From Chloroflexi bacterium TSY (lineage in GTDB: Bacteria; Chloroflexota; Anaerolineae; Caldilineales; Caldilineaceae): a stretch of DNA of 54,984 nt. The stretch is taken from positions 1 to 54,984 of the forward strand of contig JAHBNG010000103.1 in NCBI GenBank assembly GCA_019217005.1. The letters are read 5' to 3'. Position numbers and translations under genes: made by a program. Below are positions 45,565 through 54,592 of this stretch, piece after piece; positions within the stretch are counted from its first letter, which is position 1, and every line of letters starts with the position of its first letter. The notes under the pieces were generated by a model. The model did not search any database. It saw only the letters and a list, made by a program, of their open reading frames with translations, and was not told the DNA's origin.

Positions 45565-47400
45565 CTAAGACCCACCCCGAATCGAACTCCACAAAAAGAA
45601 GGTGAGCGATAGCGCCATGGCCAAAACACCATAGCGGTCGGCGGCACCTTCTAACAGGACCCAGAGATCTGCCCGCTGCAGACCCACATACCAGAGCAGG
45701 CCTGCTGCAATGATGCCAAAGGCCACCATAGTTCGGTTCAGGCGGCGAATCGAGACTTCGAGATGTTGCAGCGTCTGGCGATCCTTGAGATCCATTTTGG
45801 TTCTGGTGACATGGTTATGTTGAGGCATCAGCAGTTGCTGAAACACTTCTGGCACCTGAAAGGCGCGCTGAGCCTGCGACAGCATCTGGTCTACTTTCAT
45901 GGGGTGTGTGATCAAGAGCTGGCCCAAGGTGGTAAAGTTTTGGATGCACTCTTGCACAGCCGTTTGCCACTCTCGCAAAAGCAATCGAATGGCCAATGGC
46001 GCCACAGCCGTCGTTAGCTCAAACTCGGGATCAACTTGTTTGACAACAAGAGCGATGGTACTCATGGCGCGATACATGAAGAGCAGATCCATAGGAATCT
46101 TAAAGGGGTAATTACTGCTCATGAGATCGCCATGTTTTTCAAAGAAGAGTTTTGTTCGCTCATTTTTCGGATCGGGCATGATACCGACCAATATATCTTG
46201 AAAGCCGTTGAGCAGATCTTTGGTCATGGCTTCAACTTTGGCCACATCTGCCTCGGGCTGCAACAAGCCGCCCTGCTCGTAAGCTCGAATAATCCGGCTG
46301 GCATCACGCAAGCCCAATCCGATGATAAACTCCTTCAGCCATGTCTGTGCTTCTGGCGGGATCGGGATCGCCATGCCAAAATCGATCAATACGATCTGAT
46401 AGGGGCGATTTGGGACATAAGGTACAGGTTCGCCAGGCAGAAAGCTAGTTCGATTCTCCTGCTGGTGGGGCAATGGTTTGATGAAGATATTTCCTGGATG
46501 GGGATCGGCATGGACAAAGTGGTAGACAAAAATCTGCTTAACAATGGCTTCTGCCAACTGTTGGGCAATCTGCTTGCGGTTGATACCTGCTGCTTCGATG
46601 GCTGCCAAATTGTTCAAGCTCAAATAGCCCACATCCTCCATGGTTAGCGTATACGCGCCGCTGTATTGCCAATATATCTCGGGTATGTAAATTCGAGGTT
46701 CGGCGGCGAAGTCAGACGCAAAGCGCTCAGCGTTCTTGCCCTCTTCAACCAGATCTAGCTCGCGGTTGGTAACTTTAGTAAATTCCTCTAAAAGTTGAGG
46801 CAGGTTAAAGCTGCGGCGCATCATCGGGATCAAGTTAAGACAACGCGCCAAAAGCGCGAAAAACTTCAGGTCCACTGCAAATTGCCCAGGCACCTGCGGA
46901 CGTATCACCTTTACCACTACCCGCTCGCCTGTGTGCAGTTGGGCACTATGAACTTGGGCCACTGATGCACTGGCCATGGCTTGTGGTGAAATCCAGACAA
47001 AGAGTTGGTCAAGCGGTTGGTTTAAATCCGCTTCCATATGTTGGCGGATGGCAGGCCAAGGATCAGCTGGCACCTGATCCTGAAGTAGGGCCAACTCTTC
47101 TCGGACCGACTGAGGCAAGAGATCCACGCGCAGACTCAAAAACTGACCAACCTTGATCAACAATCCGCCCTCTTTGTAGGCTAATATACGATAACGATGG
47201 GCTAACTGTTGCCAGATCGCCACTGGCGTAGAATGTCGTATCCTGCGTAAGATAGGTAGGTTGCTGAGCCAATCCCCCCAGAGAATATGGAGTATTAAAC
47301 TAACCACGAACCAGCCTAAGCGTCCGTAGCGCATCCACCCTCCACCTTTTTTCTGAACTGCCTGTTGAGCAAAACTGGCGGGGCTGAACGAACTCTCCAT
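45565..47400 (-). CDS. ABC1/UbiB-family (AarF-like) atypical kinase
   Basis: A 611-residue protein of the ABC1/ADCK family. KxGQ motif KVGQFLSLRVDLLP, Ala-rich loop ASASVAQVHSAQL, nucleotide-binding Lys in VVKVIRP, catalytic HADPHPGNIFI and metal-binding LIDFGMA are all intact. An N-terminal segment (residues about 25-45) and the C-terminus (DRYGVLAMALSLTFFLWSS) could be membrane-associated helices. Family members support isoprenoid-quinone or lipid metabolism. Its ATG overlaps the stop of the lipase-like gene (TAATG), so the two are co-translated. Confidence 0.9.
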   Translation of the reverse strand: MESSFSPASFAQQAVQKKGGGWMRYGRLGWFVVSLILHILWGDWLSNLPILRRIRHSTPVAIWQQLAHRYRILAYKEGGLLIKVGQFLSLRVDLLPQSVREELALLQDQVPADPWPAIRQHMEADLNQPLDQLFVWISPQAMASASVAQVHSAQLHTGERVVVKVIRPQVPGQFAVDLKFFALLARCLNLIPMMRRSFNLPQLLEEFTKVTNRELDLVEEGKNAERFASDFAAEPRIYIPEIYWQYSGAYTLTMEDVGYLSLNNLAAIEAAGINRKQIAQQLAEAIVKQIFVYHFVHADPHPGNIFIKPLPHQQENRTSFLPGEPVPYVPNRPYQIVLIDFGMAIPIPPEAQTWLKEFIIGLGLRDASRIIRAYEQGGLLQPEADVAKVEAMTKDLLNGFQDILVGIMPDPKNERTKLFFEKHGDLMSSNYPFKIPMDLLFMYRAMSTIALVVKQVDPEFELTTAVAPLAIRLLLREWQTAVQECIQNFTTLGQLLITHPMKVDQMLSQAQRAFQVPEVFQQLLMPQHNHVTRTKMDLKDRQTLQHLEVSIRRLNRTMVAFGIIAAGLLWYVGLQRADLWVLLEGAADRYGVLAMALSLTFFLWSSIRGGS

Positions 47401-48920
47401 TAGCTATCCATCATCCTATTTTGAAGCTGGTTAAACAGTTCCTGCGCCTGTGATGCACCTGAGCGAGCTAACACAGATAGCTGTTTCTTGCCCTTTTCAA
47501 ACTGTTCTGTCATTTTCCGAATAGGCTTCGAGAAGGCTTCATATTGAGCTTGGGCATCCACCAACAGCGCTTTGTAGCCAGCTGGATCATGCTCGAAGGG
47601 CAAAATCAGCGGTTTAATACCCATGGAGAAATTAAATTTTGTTGGTGCATTGCCCATGCCTGGATGACGGAAGGGTTCGCCAACATGCTCGTAGACGACC
47701 CACTGATCGCGTACCTGACTCAACTTTGTCCGGACATCTTCCGCAGTTCTCCATTGCGATCTCAAGCTATCTAGGGTTGGCAAACGCCAAGTTAGCGGAT
47801 TTGGTGCCGAGAATGGAACTTCATTGAAGGGACCATAAGTAAAGCTATCCATCAGGTTTTGGATGCGGTGAGTGCCATCAGGCAACTGCTGATTGTAGTA
47901 TTCCACAAAGGCTCGATTCCCCAACTTAGGACTGCCGAACGTATAGCTATGAAGTCGGAAGAGCGGGAAATCGAGATAGGCCTCCCAGGCGCGCTTCATG
48001 TAGAGTGCGCATAATACTGTGACCGCACCGCCTGTCCCGTGACCTGTGAATCTTAGTTCAAACCCATCCTCCGATATCTGCCACAAGGGTAGCGAATTCT
48101 GTTCGGTGTCGAAAAGCTCGGTGGGGATGGCGAATGAGGATGCATCCTGCCCTACGCCCTCTTCAGCAGCACTGGGACGGATGCGCTGAAGCATCTTTTG
48201 CCCTACCTCTGGGCCAAAGCGCAGTTGAAGTGCTGCCCCAATCGCAGCACGATAAGCTGCCTGTTGGTGAGGTGAGCGTTGCGCCAAACGCTCAAAACAT
48301 GGTTGGACAAATTTCAACCCACTCAATGCCCGAAAGAAAAGATCAATCTCATCTTGCACAGATTGGCAGGCCACAAACCAGACACCATAGACCTTAGCAC
48401 TTTCAGGTGGTGGCCTACCTTCGTTGCCAAATGAACTGTAGGCAACAGAGTGGTCCCTAACCCGCTGCTGAAAGGCATCCCAAATCTTGTCAATGCCTAG
48501 TTTGTCTATCCCCAGCCGACTCATGCCTAGCTGCCCCAGGAAGGAGGTAAACTCTGTTTTTGGCGGCGATACATTGGTGACAGCAATAGTAGTGGTAGTA
48601 TCGGATGGTGCGGTGTGCGCGTTGTTTGCCGAAGTAGACTCGCCATCGATTGGTTTCTCTTCTGCCGTCCTATGGCCGCAAACCACTGCAAAACGAGCTG
48701 AATCCTTACGCTGCAAGATGTGCGCCCACGTTCGGGTAGGGGCGTGATGAATAGCATGTACACAGCGCCATTTATCTGACTTAAAGAGCGCATTGTAGTG
48801 CGTTTGCGTCTCTTCAACGCGCGCTTGTTCAACAATCTGGTGAGATCGTTCCGTCAGTTCAGCCATCCGAATAGCTTCTGTGAAGTTTAGATTATCTATC
48901 ATTGTTTCTCGAATCATCAT
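47400..48920 (-). CDS. Class-3-lipase-like alpha/beta hydrolase, nucleophile Ser replaced
   Basis: A 506-residue protein whose middle resembles fungal-type (class 3) lipases: a YSSFGNEGRPP region, then RFTGHGTGGAVTVLCAL, then YTFGSPKLGNRAF. The family nucleophile elbow is GHSLGG; here it reads GHGTGG, so the catalytic Ser is Gly and no hydrolysis by the usual mechanism is expected. ATG 48920 follows AAGGAG, which lies in and beside the target duplication of a MITE, so the MITE landed just upstream of the ribosome site. Translational coupling with the ABC1 kinase suggests a joint role in membrane lipid handling. Confidence 0.75.
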   Translation of the reverse strand: MMIRETMIDNLNFTEAIRMAELTERSHQIVEQARVEETQTHYNALFKSDKWRCVHAIHHAPTRTWAHILQRKDSARFAVVCGHRTAEEKPIDGESTSANNAHTAPSDTTTTIAVTNVSPPKTEFTSFLGQLGMSRLGIDKLGIDKIWDAFQQRVRDHSVAYSSFGNEGRPPPESAKVYGVWFVACQSVQDEIDLFFRALSGLKFVQPCFERLAQRSPHQQAAYRAAIGAALQLRFGPEVGQKMLQRIRPSAAEEGVGQDASSFAIPTELFDTEQNSLPLWQISEDGFELRFTGHGTGGAVTVLCALYMKRAWEAYLDFPLFRLHSYTFGSPKLGNRAFVEYYNQQLPDGTHRIQNLMDSFTYGPFNEVPFSAPNPLTWRLPTLDSLRSQWRTAEDVRTKLSQVRDQWVVYEHVGEPFRHPGMGNAPTKFNFSMGIKPLILPFEHDPAGYKALLVDAQAQYEAFSKPIRKMTEQFEKGKKQLSVLARSGASQAQELFNQLQNRMMDS

Positions 48921-48940
48921 CGCTTTACCACTCCTTATTC

Positions 48941-49095
48941 GGGGTGGTTCAGAATTAGGTTTACACTTTTGATACATAGATAAAAATCTATATGAGGTCA
49001 TTTTCTGCCTGAGCATGGCTCAAAGTAGAAAATATAAACATCTTTTCTCTTTGCAAAAATGTAAACCTAATTGTCCGCCTAAAATGAACCACCCC
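48941..49095 (+). mobile_element. MITE family 1, subfamily A, copy 3 (155 bp)
   Basis: Termini GGGGTGGTTCA and inverse, with perfect 8-bp duplication CCTTATTC (48933-48940 and 49096-49103). The sequence is close to the 6566 and 11591 copies. It lies 20 bp upstream of the lipase-like start, so it probably displaced that gene's promoter or supplies a new one. Confidence 0.95.
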
Positions 49096-49161
49096 CCTTA
49101 TTCGACTTTCAACCTCAAAACTTTTGTTTCGCTGTGTATAGATGTGTGGTGTAACGATAGC

Positions 49162-49690
49162 CTACCGTTGCCAGTTGGCTAACTGTTCTTTTGCATATTG
49201 ATACCCAATCTCAGCAATCTCGTCCATGGCGCCAACCTCAACCTCAGCAAAGCCAAAGTGCGAGATGGGGGGACGCAAATAGAGATCGGCCAACCCCTCA
49301 GCCAGATGGTCCTGTACGCTCTGGACGCTGCTGACCTCTAATAGCCACATCATTTAAACTTCGTACATTCATCCAAAATTATTCAGACTAAGTGTCGTTA
49401 TGAATGTACGAAGTTTAAGTGGCTTCTCTATAAGGTGCGATAGAGCAAGGAAGCGATATTGGGCATGGCCCCTTTGCGCCGCCCAGGCAAGAAAAGATCA
49501 GTCAAAGCGTGCCAGATGAGTCTATGGGCGAGACGCTTCGAAACTCGTAGATCTTTGATGACAATGTCGCAGGCACTGTCGCTCCCCACAGTCGTTTCTG
49601 GTTGGGTTAACGTGAACACTGCTGTGGTTCTCTCTGACCCACCAGGGTGAGTCGACCAAAGATTGTTGCTGCCATAGTTGACGTTCGTTC
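49162..49690 (-). pseudogene. Patatin-like/FHA remnants, in pieces
   Basis: The segment at 49353-49162 (GLADLYLRPPISHFGF, then AMDEIAEIGYQYAKEQL) resembles the C-terminal end of bacterial patatin-like phospholipases. The segment at 49619-49428 contains ETTVGSDSACDIVIKDLRVS, which looks like an FHA-domain strand, followed by a stretch ending MPNIASLLYRTL that could be patatin. The two are separated by a perfect 19-bp hairpin (49354-49418) and by stops. Assignment of the FHA part is tentative. Confidence 0.45.
49354..49418. repeat. 65-bp perfect hairpin within the patatin remnant
   Basis: TTAAACTTCGTACATTCAT (49354-49372) is the exact inverse of 49400-49418, with a 27-base loop. Six further bases (AGCCAC/GTGGCT) pair just outside with a small offset. 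It interrupts the remnant reading frames and may be a very short mobile repeat. Confidence 0.7.
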
Positions 49691-49744
49691 CTTTCTTCTA
49701 ATCTGCTCTTGCTGATAAATAGCAGCAGTTCCTTATATACCTGG

Positions 49745-50680
49745 TCAGATCACCCGTTCCCAAACAATGATTGGGGTCATGACCGATCCCATTCTCCGGA
49801 CAGGAATCGCGCTGAGGGTCAGCTCGTTGCCCGAGAGATTAATAAAGCGCATTAGATCTGCCCTTACAAAGTTAGGAAATAAGCTCAGGGTAGGTTGATG
49901 AATAACCCGATCGCTGCGGAGTGAATACGGGCCGGCATAAGAGAGATAGGTATGAGTTGCTTGCGCTTTTTCGTGTTCATTGGCATGAATTAGATTCTCG
50001 GCGCTTGTTAGGCGGGGTCGATTGGCATTCATCACGTGGGCCGACATGTAACCTTGCTTGTTGTACATAATATATCCGCTAGCATCTTGACCATGAGGGT
50101 AGATGATTGGTTGCCCCCTCATTTTTGTCCAAAACGAAGTTTCCTGCTCTGCAATCATCCATCTAAACCGGGCAAGAAAACCGTCCAGATCAGCATACAA
50201 AGAAACCAACTTCCAGACACCAACAATGTTGTTTTGAGGTAATATCTGTGTATCGATATCGTTGGGTTTTGCTCGCTGCCAAACGGTTTGCTGCTTGCCA
50301 TCTTGGCTTGATAGGGTTAACATATTTTCAGACAACTGATACCGGTATTCTTGTTGCGCTCCTCCCAGGTTGGGGTTAAAGGAAATTTCAATATTATGAG
50401 TAACAGTATCATCCTGGATGGTATACTGCCCAGCATAGCCTAAAAATTCTTCGGCAGCCGTCGCCTTGTCTTTTGAAGACATCTGAAAGTAATTTTCACC
50501 TAAGAATGGTAAAGAAACTCTGGGACGGCTTGCCTTCATCACTTGAAGTGCAAGATAATCACGCTCTGAATGGTAGGTCAGATAACCAACTGGGTCCGTG
50601 CCATATGGATGTTCTAGCGTACCATCTAGCTGTTGCCAACTAACCAGTTCCCAAGTACCAGCAATGTCATTTGAATTCAT
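49745..50680 (-). CDS. Tandem lipocalin-like domain protein
   Basis: A 311-residue protein with two copies of the lipocalin-like (DUF1348/Lipocalin_5-type) fold. Copy one starts IAGTWELVSWQQLDG, then GYLTYHSERDY and FLGYAGQYTIQDDTVTHNIE. Copy two starts IVGVWKLVSLYADLDG, then GYIMYNKQGYMSAHVM and YLSYAGPYSLRSDRVIH. ATG 50680 follows GAGGAGGGGC. Single-domain relatives often occur beside polyketide or other biosynthetic genes, where they bind or modify small molecules. The adjacent PKS thioesterase (same strand, about 100 bp upstream) supports such a role by inference. Confidence 0.82.
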   Translation of the reverse strand: MNSNDIAGTWELVSWQQLDGTLEHPYGTDPVGYLTYHSERDYLALQVMKASRPRVSLPFLGENYFQMSSKDKATAAEEFLGYAGQYTIQDDTVTHNIEISFNPNLGGAQQEYRYQLSENMLTLSSQDGKQQTVWQRAKPNDIDTQILPQNNIVGVWKLVSLYADLDGFLARFRWMIAEQETSFWTKMRGQPIIYPHGQDASGYIMYNKQGYMSAHVMNANRPRLTSAENLIHANEHEKAQATHTYLSYAGPYSLRSDRVIHQPTLSLFPNFVRADLMRFINLSGNELTLSAIPVRRMGSVMTPIIVWERVI

Positions 50681-52489
50681 ATAGCCCCTCCTCACTTGAT
50701 TTGTAAGTATCTAAAAGTTTAGTTTGCGCGATTTTTGATTGTGGTTCCAGAGAGATTGCACCACAAAAAGTTTACAAACCTTTCTTTTATTTACCTATAT
50801 GTTCCAGGCAAATTTTCAACTTCGCAGCCAAATCCAGCACGTGCGGTCTTTGCATGAGCGTAAGGTGTTGGCCGGGTACATGATGTACCTTCACCCCATG
50901 CTTCGCTAACTGATCCCATCCGAGCGTCTGGCTTGGATCGTCTGGTCCAAATTGCTGTTGGACGCGGAAGAGTGTTACCTGACCCAGGTAAGGTTGGGAT
51001 TCATAGTTAGAGATGGCTTGCAGGCCTACCTTTAGAATCTTGAAAATGCGTCGTGCTGATGATTGTGGCAAGATAAGCGAAAAGAGCTCTTTGGCAGCGG
51101 TCTTGCTCATCTGCCAGCCATTGGCTAGATGACTGAATTGAACACCGCCTACTGTCATCATTGTTCTGCTTTCACTTTGTCGCGACCCACTCAGTCGAAG
51201 ATAATCGAGAACATATGGCCAGATGTATGGTACAGCTTCAGTCGTCAGAAATCTAGCAAACGAGATTCGGTCCAGTGTATATTCATCGACTGGTGCGGGT
51301 GCATCAAACAGGGCCAACAAATCTACGGATTCGCCCGCTCTTTGGAGTTGTTGGGCCATCTCATAGGCAATCACTCCTCCCAAAGACCAACCGCCCAACA
51401 GATAAGGACCCGCTGGCTGGACCTGACGCAGCGCATTCAGATAAGCACTTGCCATCTCCTCGATAGAGGTATGTAGTTCCTGATAGAGACCCACGGACTG
51501 CAGGCCGTAGAAGGGTTGATCTGGCCCTAATTCCGCCGCCAATTCGAAATAGGGATGGACTACACCGGCCCAAGGATGGACACCAATGGGCTGTTGAAGA
51601 GGGACTTGGGCTGCCTGACCACAGATCGTGGTTTAGCCAAGAAACCCTGCTCGCTCTGGGTTCCATTTTGAAAGGTCTTTGATGTCGCATTCTGGCGCTT
51701 TATTTCATCGCCAAATTCTGCATAGAGATATTGAGCCAAAGAAGCGATATCTGGATTCTGAAGGAGAGCTGCCGTTTGCAATTGAATGCCAAATGTCTGG
51801 TTAATGCCGTTTACCAGTCTGATACCGGTAATCGAGTCAACACCGTATTCAGCAAAGGAGCTGTTTATGTCAAGCTGCTTGATAGATAGACCCGTTGCAT
51901 TGATTATCTGTTCAATGAGTTTCTTCTCGACGTATGCAACAGTCTCTCTTGATTCTGTATGTAGCACATCAAGATCAATCTGTTGCATGGTCTCTGTCAA
52001 CATAGAGCGCAATTCAGGCTGGACACCTTGTCCATGCTGCTCGCCTATCTTGGTGGGTCTACCAGGCTGTTCCGTGTCACTCTCGGGTATCCAATATCTC
52101 TCTCGCGCAAAGGGATAGGTCGGCAGCGAGATACGTTGCGGTCTTGCGCGGTCATATAGCAACCGCCAATCTATTTCAACACCCAATACCCATAGTTGGG
52201 CTAGTTTATGGACGTCTCGGTTCTCTAACACAACCTTAAGCATAGCGTGACCTGTCGCGTCATCGGTTAAGAGATTCGCAGTCTGTTTACTCTCTTTGAT
52301 ATTTCCCCAATATACTTGACCTGTGGCGTCTTCTTTTTGTTGGTACTGGTACAATCGCTCAATCAATTCGTCACTGTTGGAGGCGACAAATGCCAGTCGT
52401 TCCTCCATAGCCTCTCGACCCACTTGTAGGGTGTAAGCGATATCTGATAAGGCTGGTGGCTGGTGAATAGTTGTTGGTAGTTGGGAACG

Positions 52490-52517
52490 GTTGACGGTTG
52501 ATGGTTGACGGTTGACT
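52490..52517. repeat. Heptanucleotide tandem repeat in the PKS linker
   Basis: Four adjoining 7-bp units: GGTTGAC, GGTTGAT, GGTTGAC, GGTTGAC. They lie where the two long PKS reading frames overlap (52363-52627). Adding one unit, or losing two, would bring the upstream and downstream frames into phase. Confidence 0.9.
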
Positions 52518-53099
52518 GGCCACTGCTCACTGATGACTGGTAGGCGAGCGTTGTACCGCCCAAAAGCGAGACCAACTGTTGGGCCAAGCTCTCCACCGAA
52601 TCCAAAGGCGTGGTCGGCAGTTCGCAACTATAGTACTCGTCAACCAGGATTTGCAGGCGACTTAACTGGACAGCATCGAACCCACAGTCGGCAAAGGCAT
52701 GTTCATCCTCAATCTCGGCAACGTCCATGCCGAGGATGTCGGCGACCATCTCCCTCAACGATTGGCGAATAGTCTGAATATCTAGCGTCTCATCAAGCTT
52801 CTGTATCGTCAATCTCGGTGTCGATGCCTCTTCCAAATAGACCAGCAGCTTGTGGGCATACATCCGTAATCGCCCCTTGTTCTTGGCCGACAACACAAAC
52901 ACCTGTGGTTCACTGTTCACTCCCTCATCTTCCCGTTGCCGGGGTACCCTCTGAGTCCTCTCTTCCGGAGGATCCTCTGGATTCTTTCTTCGCTCTCCAA
53001 CGTACTCCTCCAGTATCACATGAGCATTGGTGCCACTGAAGCCAAAGGAACTGACGGCGGCCCGTCGCGGTCCACCCTCAATTTGCCAATCCCGTAACT

Positions 53100-54592
53100 C
53101 TTTACTTTCTGGTAAAAGAAAAGAGATGAGGTGAGAAATGTGACAAAAAGCGGTTAGCAGTTCATCCTAAAGGTAGAGAACCCAAAAAGGAGGAAGGAAT
53201 GCTAACCGCGCCAGAAATAACTATAGCAGTACTGATGAATGTATTGCAAGTAACGCCGATGGGAACAAACGTAAATGTAATGCGTCTGATGTGGGCAATG
53301 CTGAATGGGTCGTTTCTGAAAAGTCGAGGAGCAATCCATAGCGCATTGAAAGAAAGCGGGTTTGAAGATGAGGAGCTCCGGCGAAGCTGGTGGAGCTTTC
53401 GATATGGATCATGGGATATCACAAGTCTGCTGGGGTCGTGGCAAGAAGAAGTGGAGTGGAAAGGGGAATGGGAGGCAAAAAGAAGGGTACCGAGTGAAAA
53501 GCATAGATATCACAGGGTTCTGGCGACCGAAGCTGCAAGGGAAAGTGAACCGACTCTATAACTCAACGGCTCGTCGGGCATTGCCCGCTCATCTTTGGAG
53601 TGATGATAAGCTCGGGGAGATAGGCGGGAAGCGAGTGCCACTGCTCAAGGCAATCATGAGATGCACGGTTGGAACAAAGGAAAGTGAGTTTCGGAAAAAG
53701 CTGCTGAAAGAGACGAAGAAATCACTGGAGTCAGACGAAGTAGCGGTGGTCGATGCCGGGTTTACAATCAGAGAAATGCTAGAAAGCGGCATAGACCGAT
53801 TTGTCCTGCGGGAAGCCATTAACTGCACAGTGCGCCGCAATGAGTTCCCAAACGCAAAGAAAAAGGCAGACCACCTGAATATGGTGATATTGTGCGTCCG
53901 CTCTCTCGCAGCTATAAGGGAAAGCGACTCGAGGCTACAACTCCGGACTCGTCTGGTCGCTTTCTCTATAGTGGTCGCCTGATTTGCTATCAAGCATGGC
54001 ACAATCTCGTCCCCAGAACAACCAAGGTGGATACAGCCAACCGTACCTACTCGATTTACGTCATTCAGGATCCGGCCTACAACACACCTTTGGTTTTGGC
54101 GACCGTTATGACTTTGCAGCCTGAAACCATTTATCTTGTCTACCTGGAACGCTGGCCTGTTGAACCTCCCCCCTTGGCTTCCAAGCAGATGATTGGCTTA
54201 CATCGTCAATTTGTTCATGCCGATGAGGCTTGTTTCCGCTTACCTGAACTGGGGCTGCTTGCTGGCAATCTTCTTTCCCATTTAGCCGCTTCTCTCCTCC
54301 CATACCGACTGGCTACTGGGATCGAGAGCCTCAATCCACTCCCGGCAGGCTGCGCCGTGTTCTCTCGAGTGCTCTTTTTCCAACTCCTGACCAACTCGAC
54401 CCTGACTTTCGGAAAAGGCCTCGGTTTCACACCATTTCCCTAAAGGCGTTCTCGCTCATCGCCGCCTCAATGCCGCTGCTTAAACTAGCCGAGCACTATT
54501 TTTACATTTTATCCCGTTTTTTCAGGGTGGATTCTTTTTTCCGCCCCTTTCGGTTTGCCCTTTGTCACTCAAGCCTTTACCAGAAAGTAAAG
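53100..54592 (+). mobile_element. IS4-like element inserted in the PKS ketosynthase (1493 bp)
   Basis: Both terminal repeats are complete (CTTTACTTTCTGGTAAA and inverse). It is flanked by a perfect 5-bp duplication TAACT (53095-53099 and 54593-54597). Removing the element and one TAACT restores the ketosynthase reading (FYVNTQLRDWQIEGG). It is slightly shorter than the 40640 copy through small deletions. Confidence 0.95.
53199..54443 (+). pseudogene. Transposase of the PKS-borne IS4-like element, frameshifted
   Basis: Same protein as at 40739-42034 but split over three frames: 53199-53561, then 53362-53982, then 53892-54443. Breaks include loss of bases in the KKLEGYRV region near 53480, loss of three plus one bases around 53587-53620, and a one-base loss near 53850. 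All three catalytic segments can be found but in different frames, so this copy cannot move by itself. Confidence 0.85.

Noticed and set aside
52490..52517. Short tandem repeat considered as a CRISPR-like array
   Set aside because: Units are 7 bp, contiguous and without spacers.
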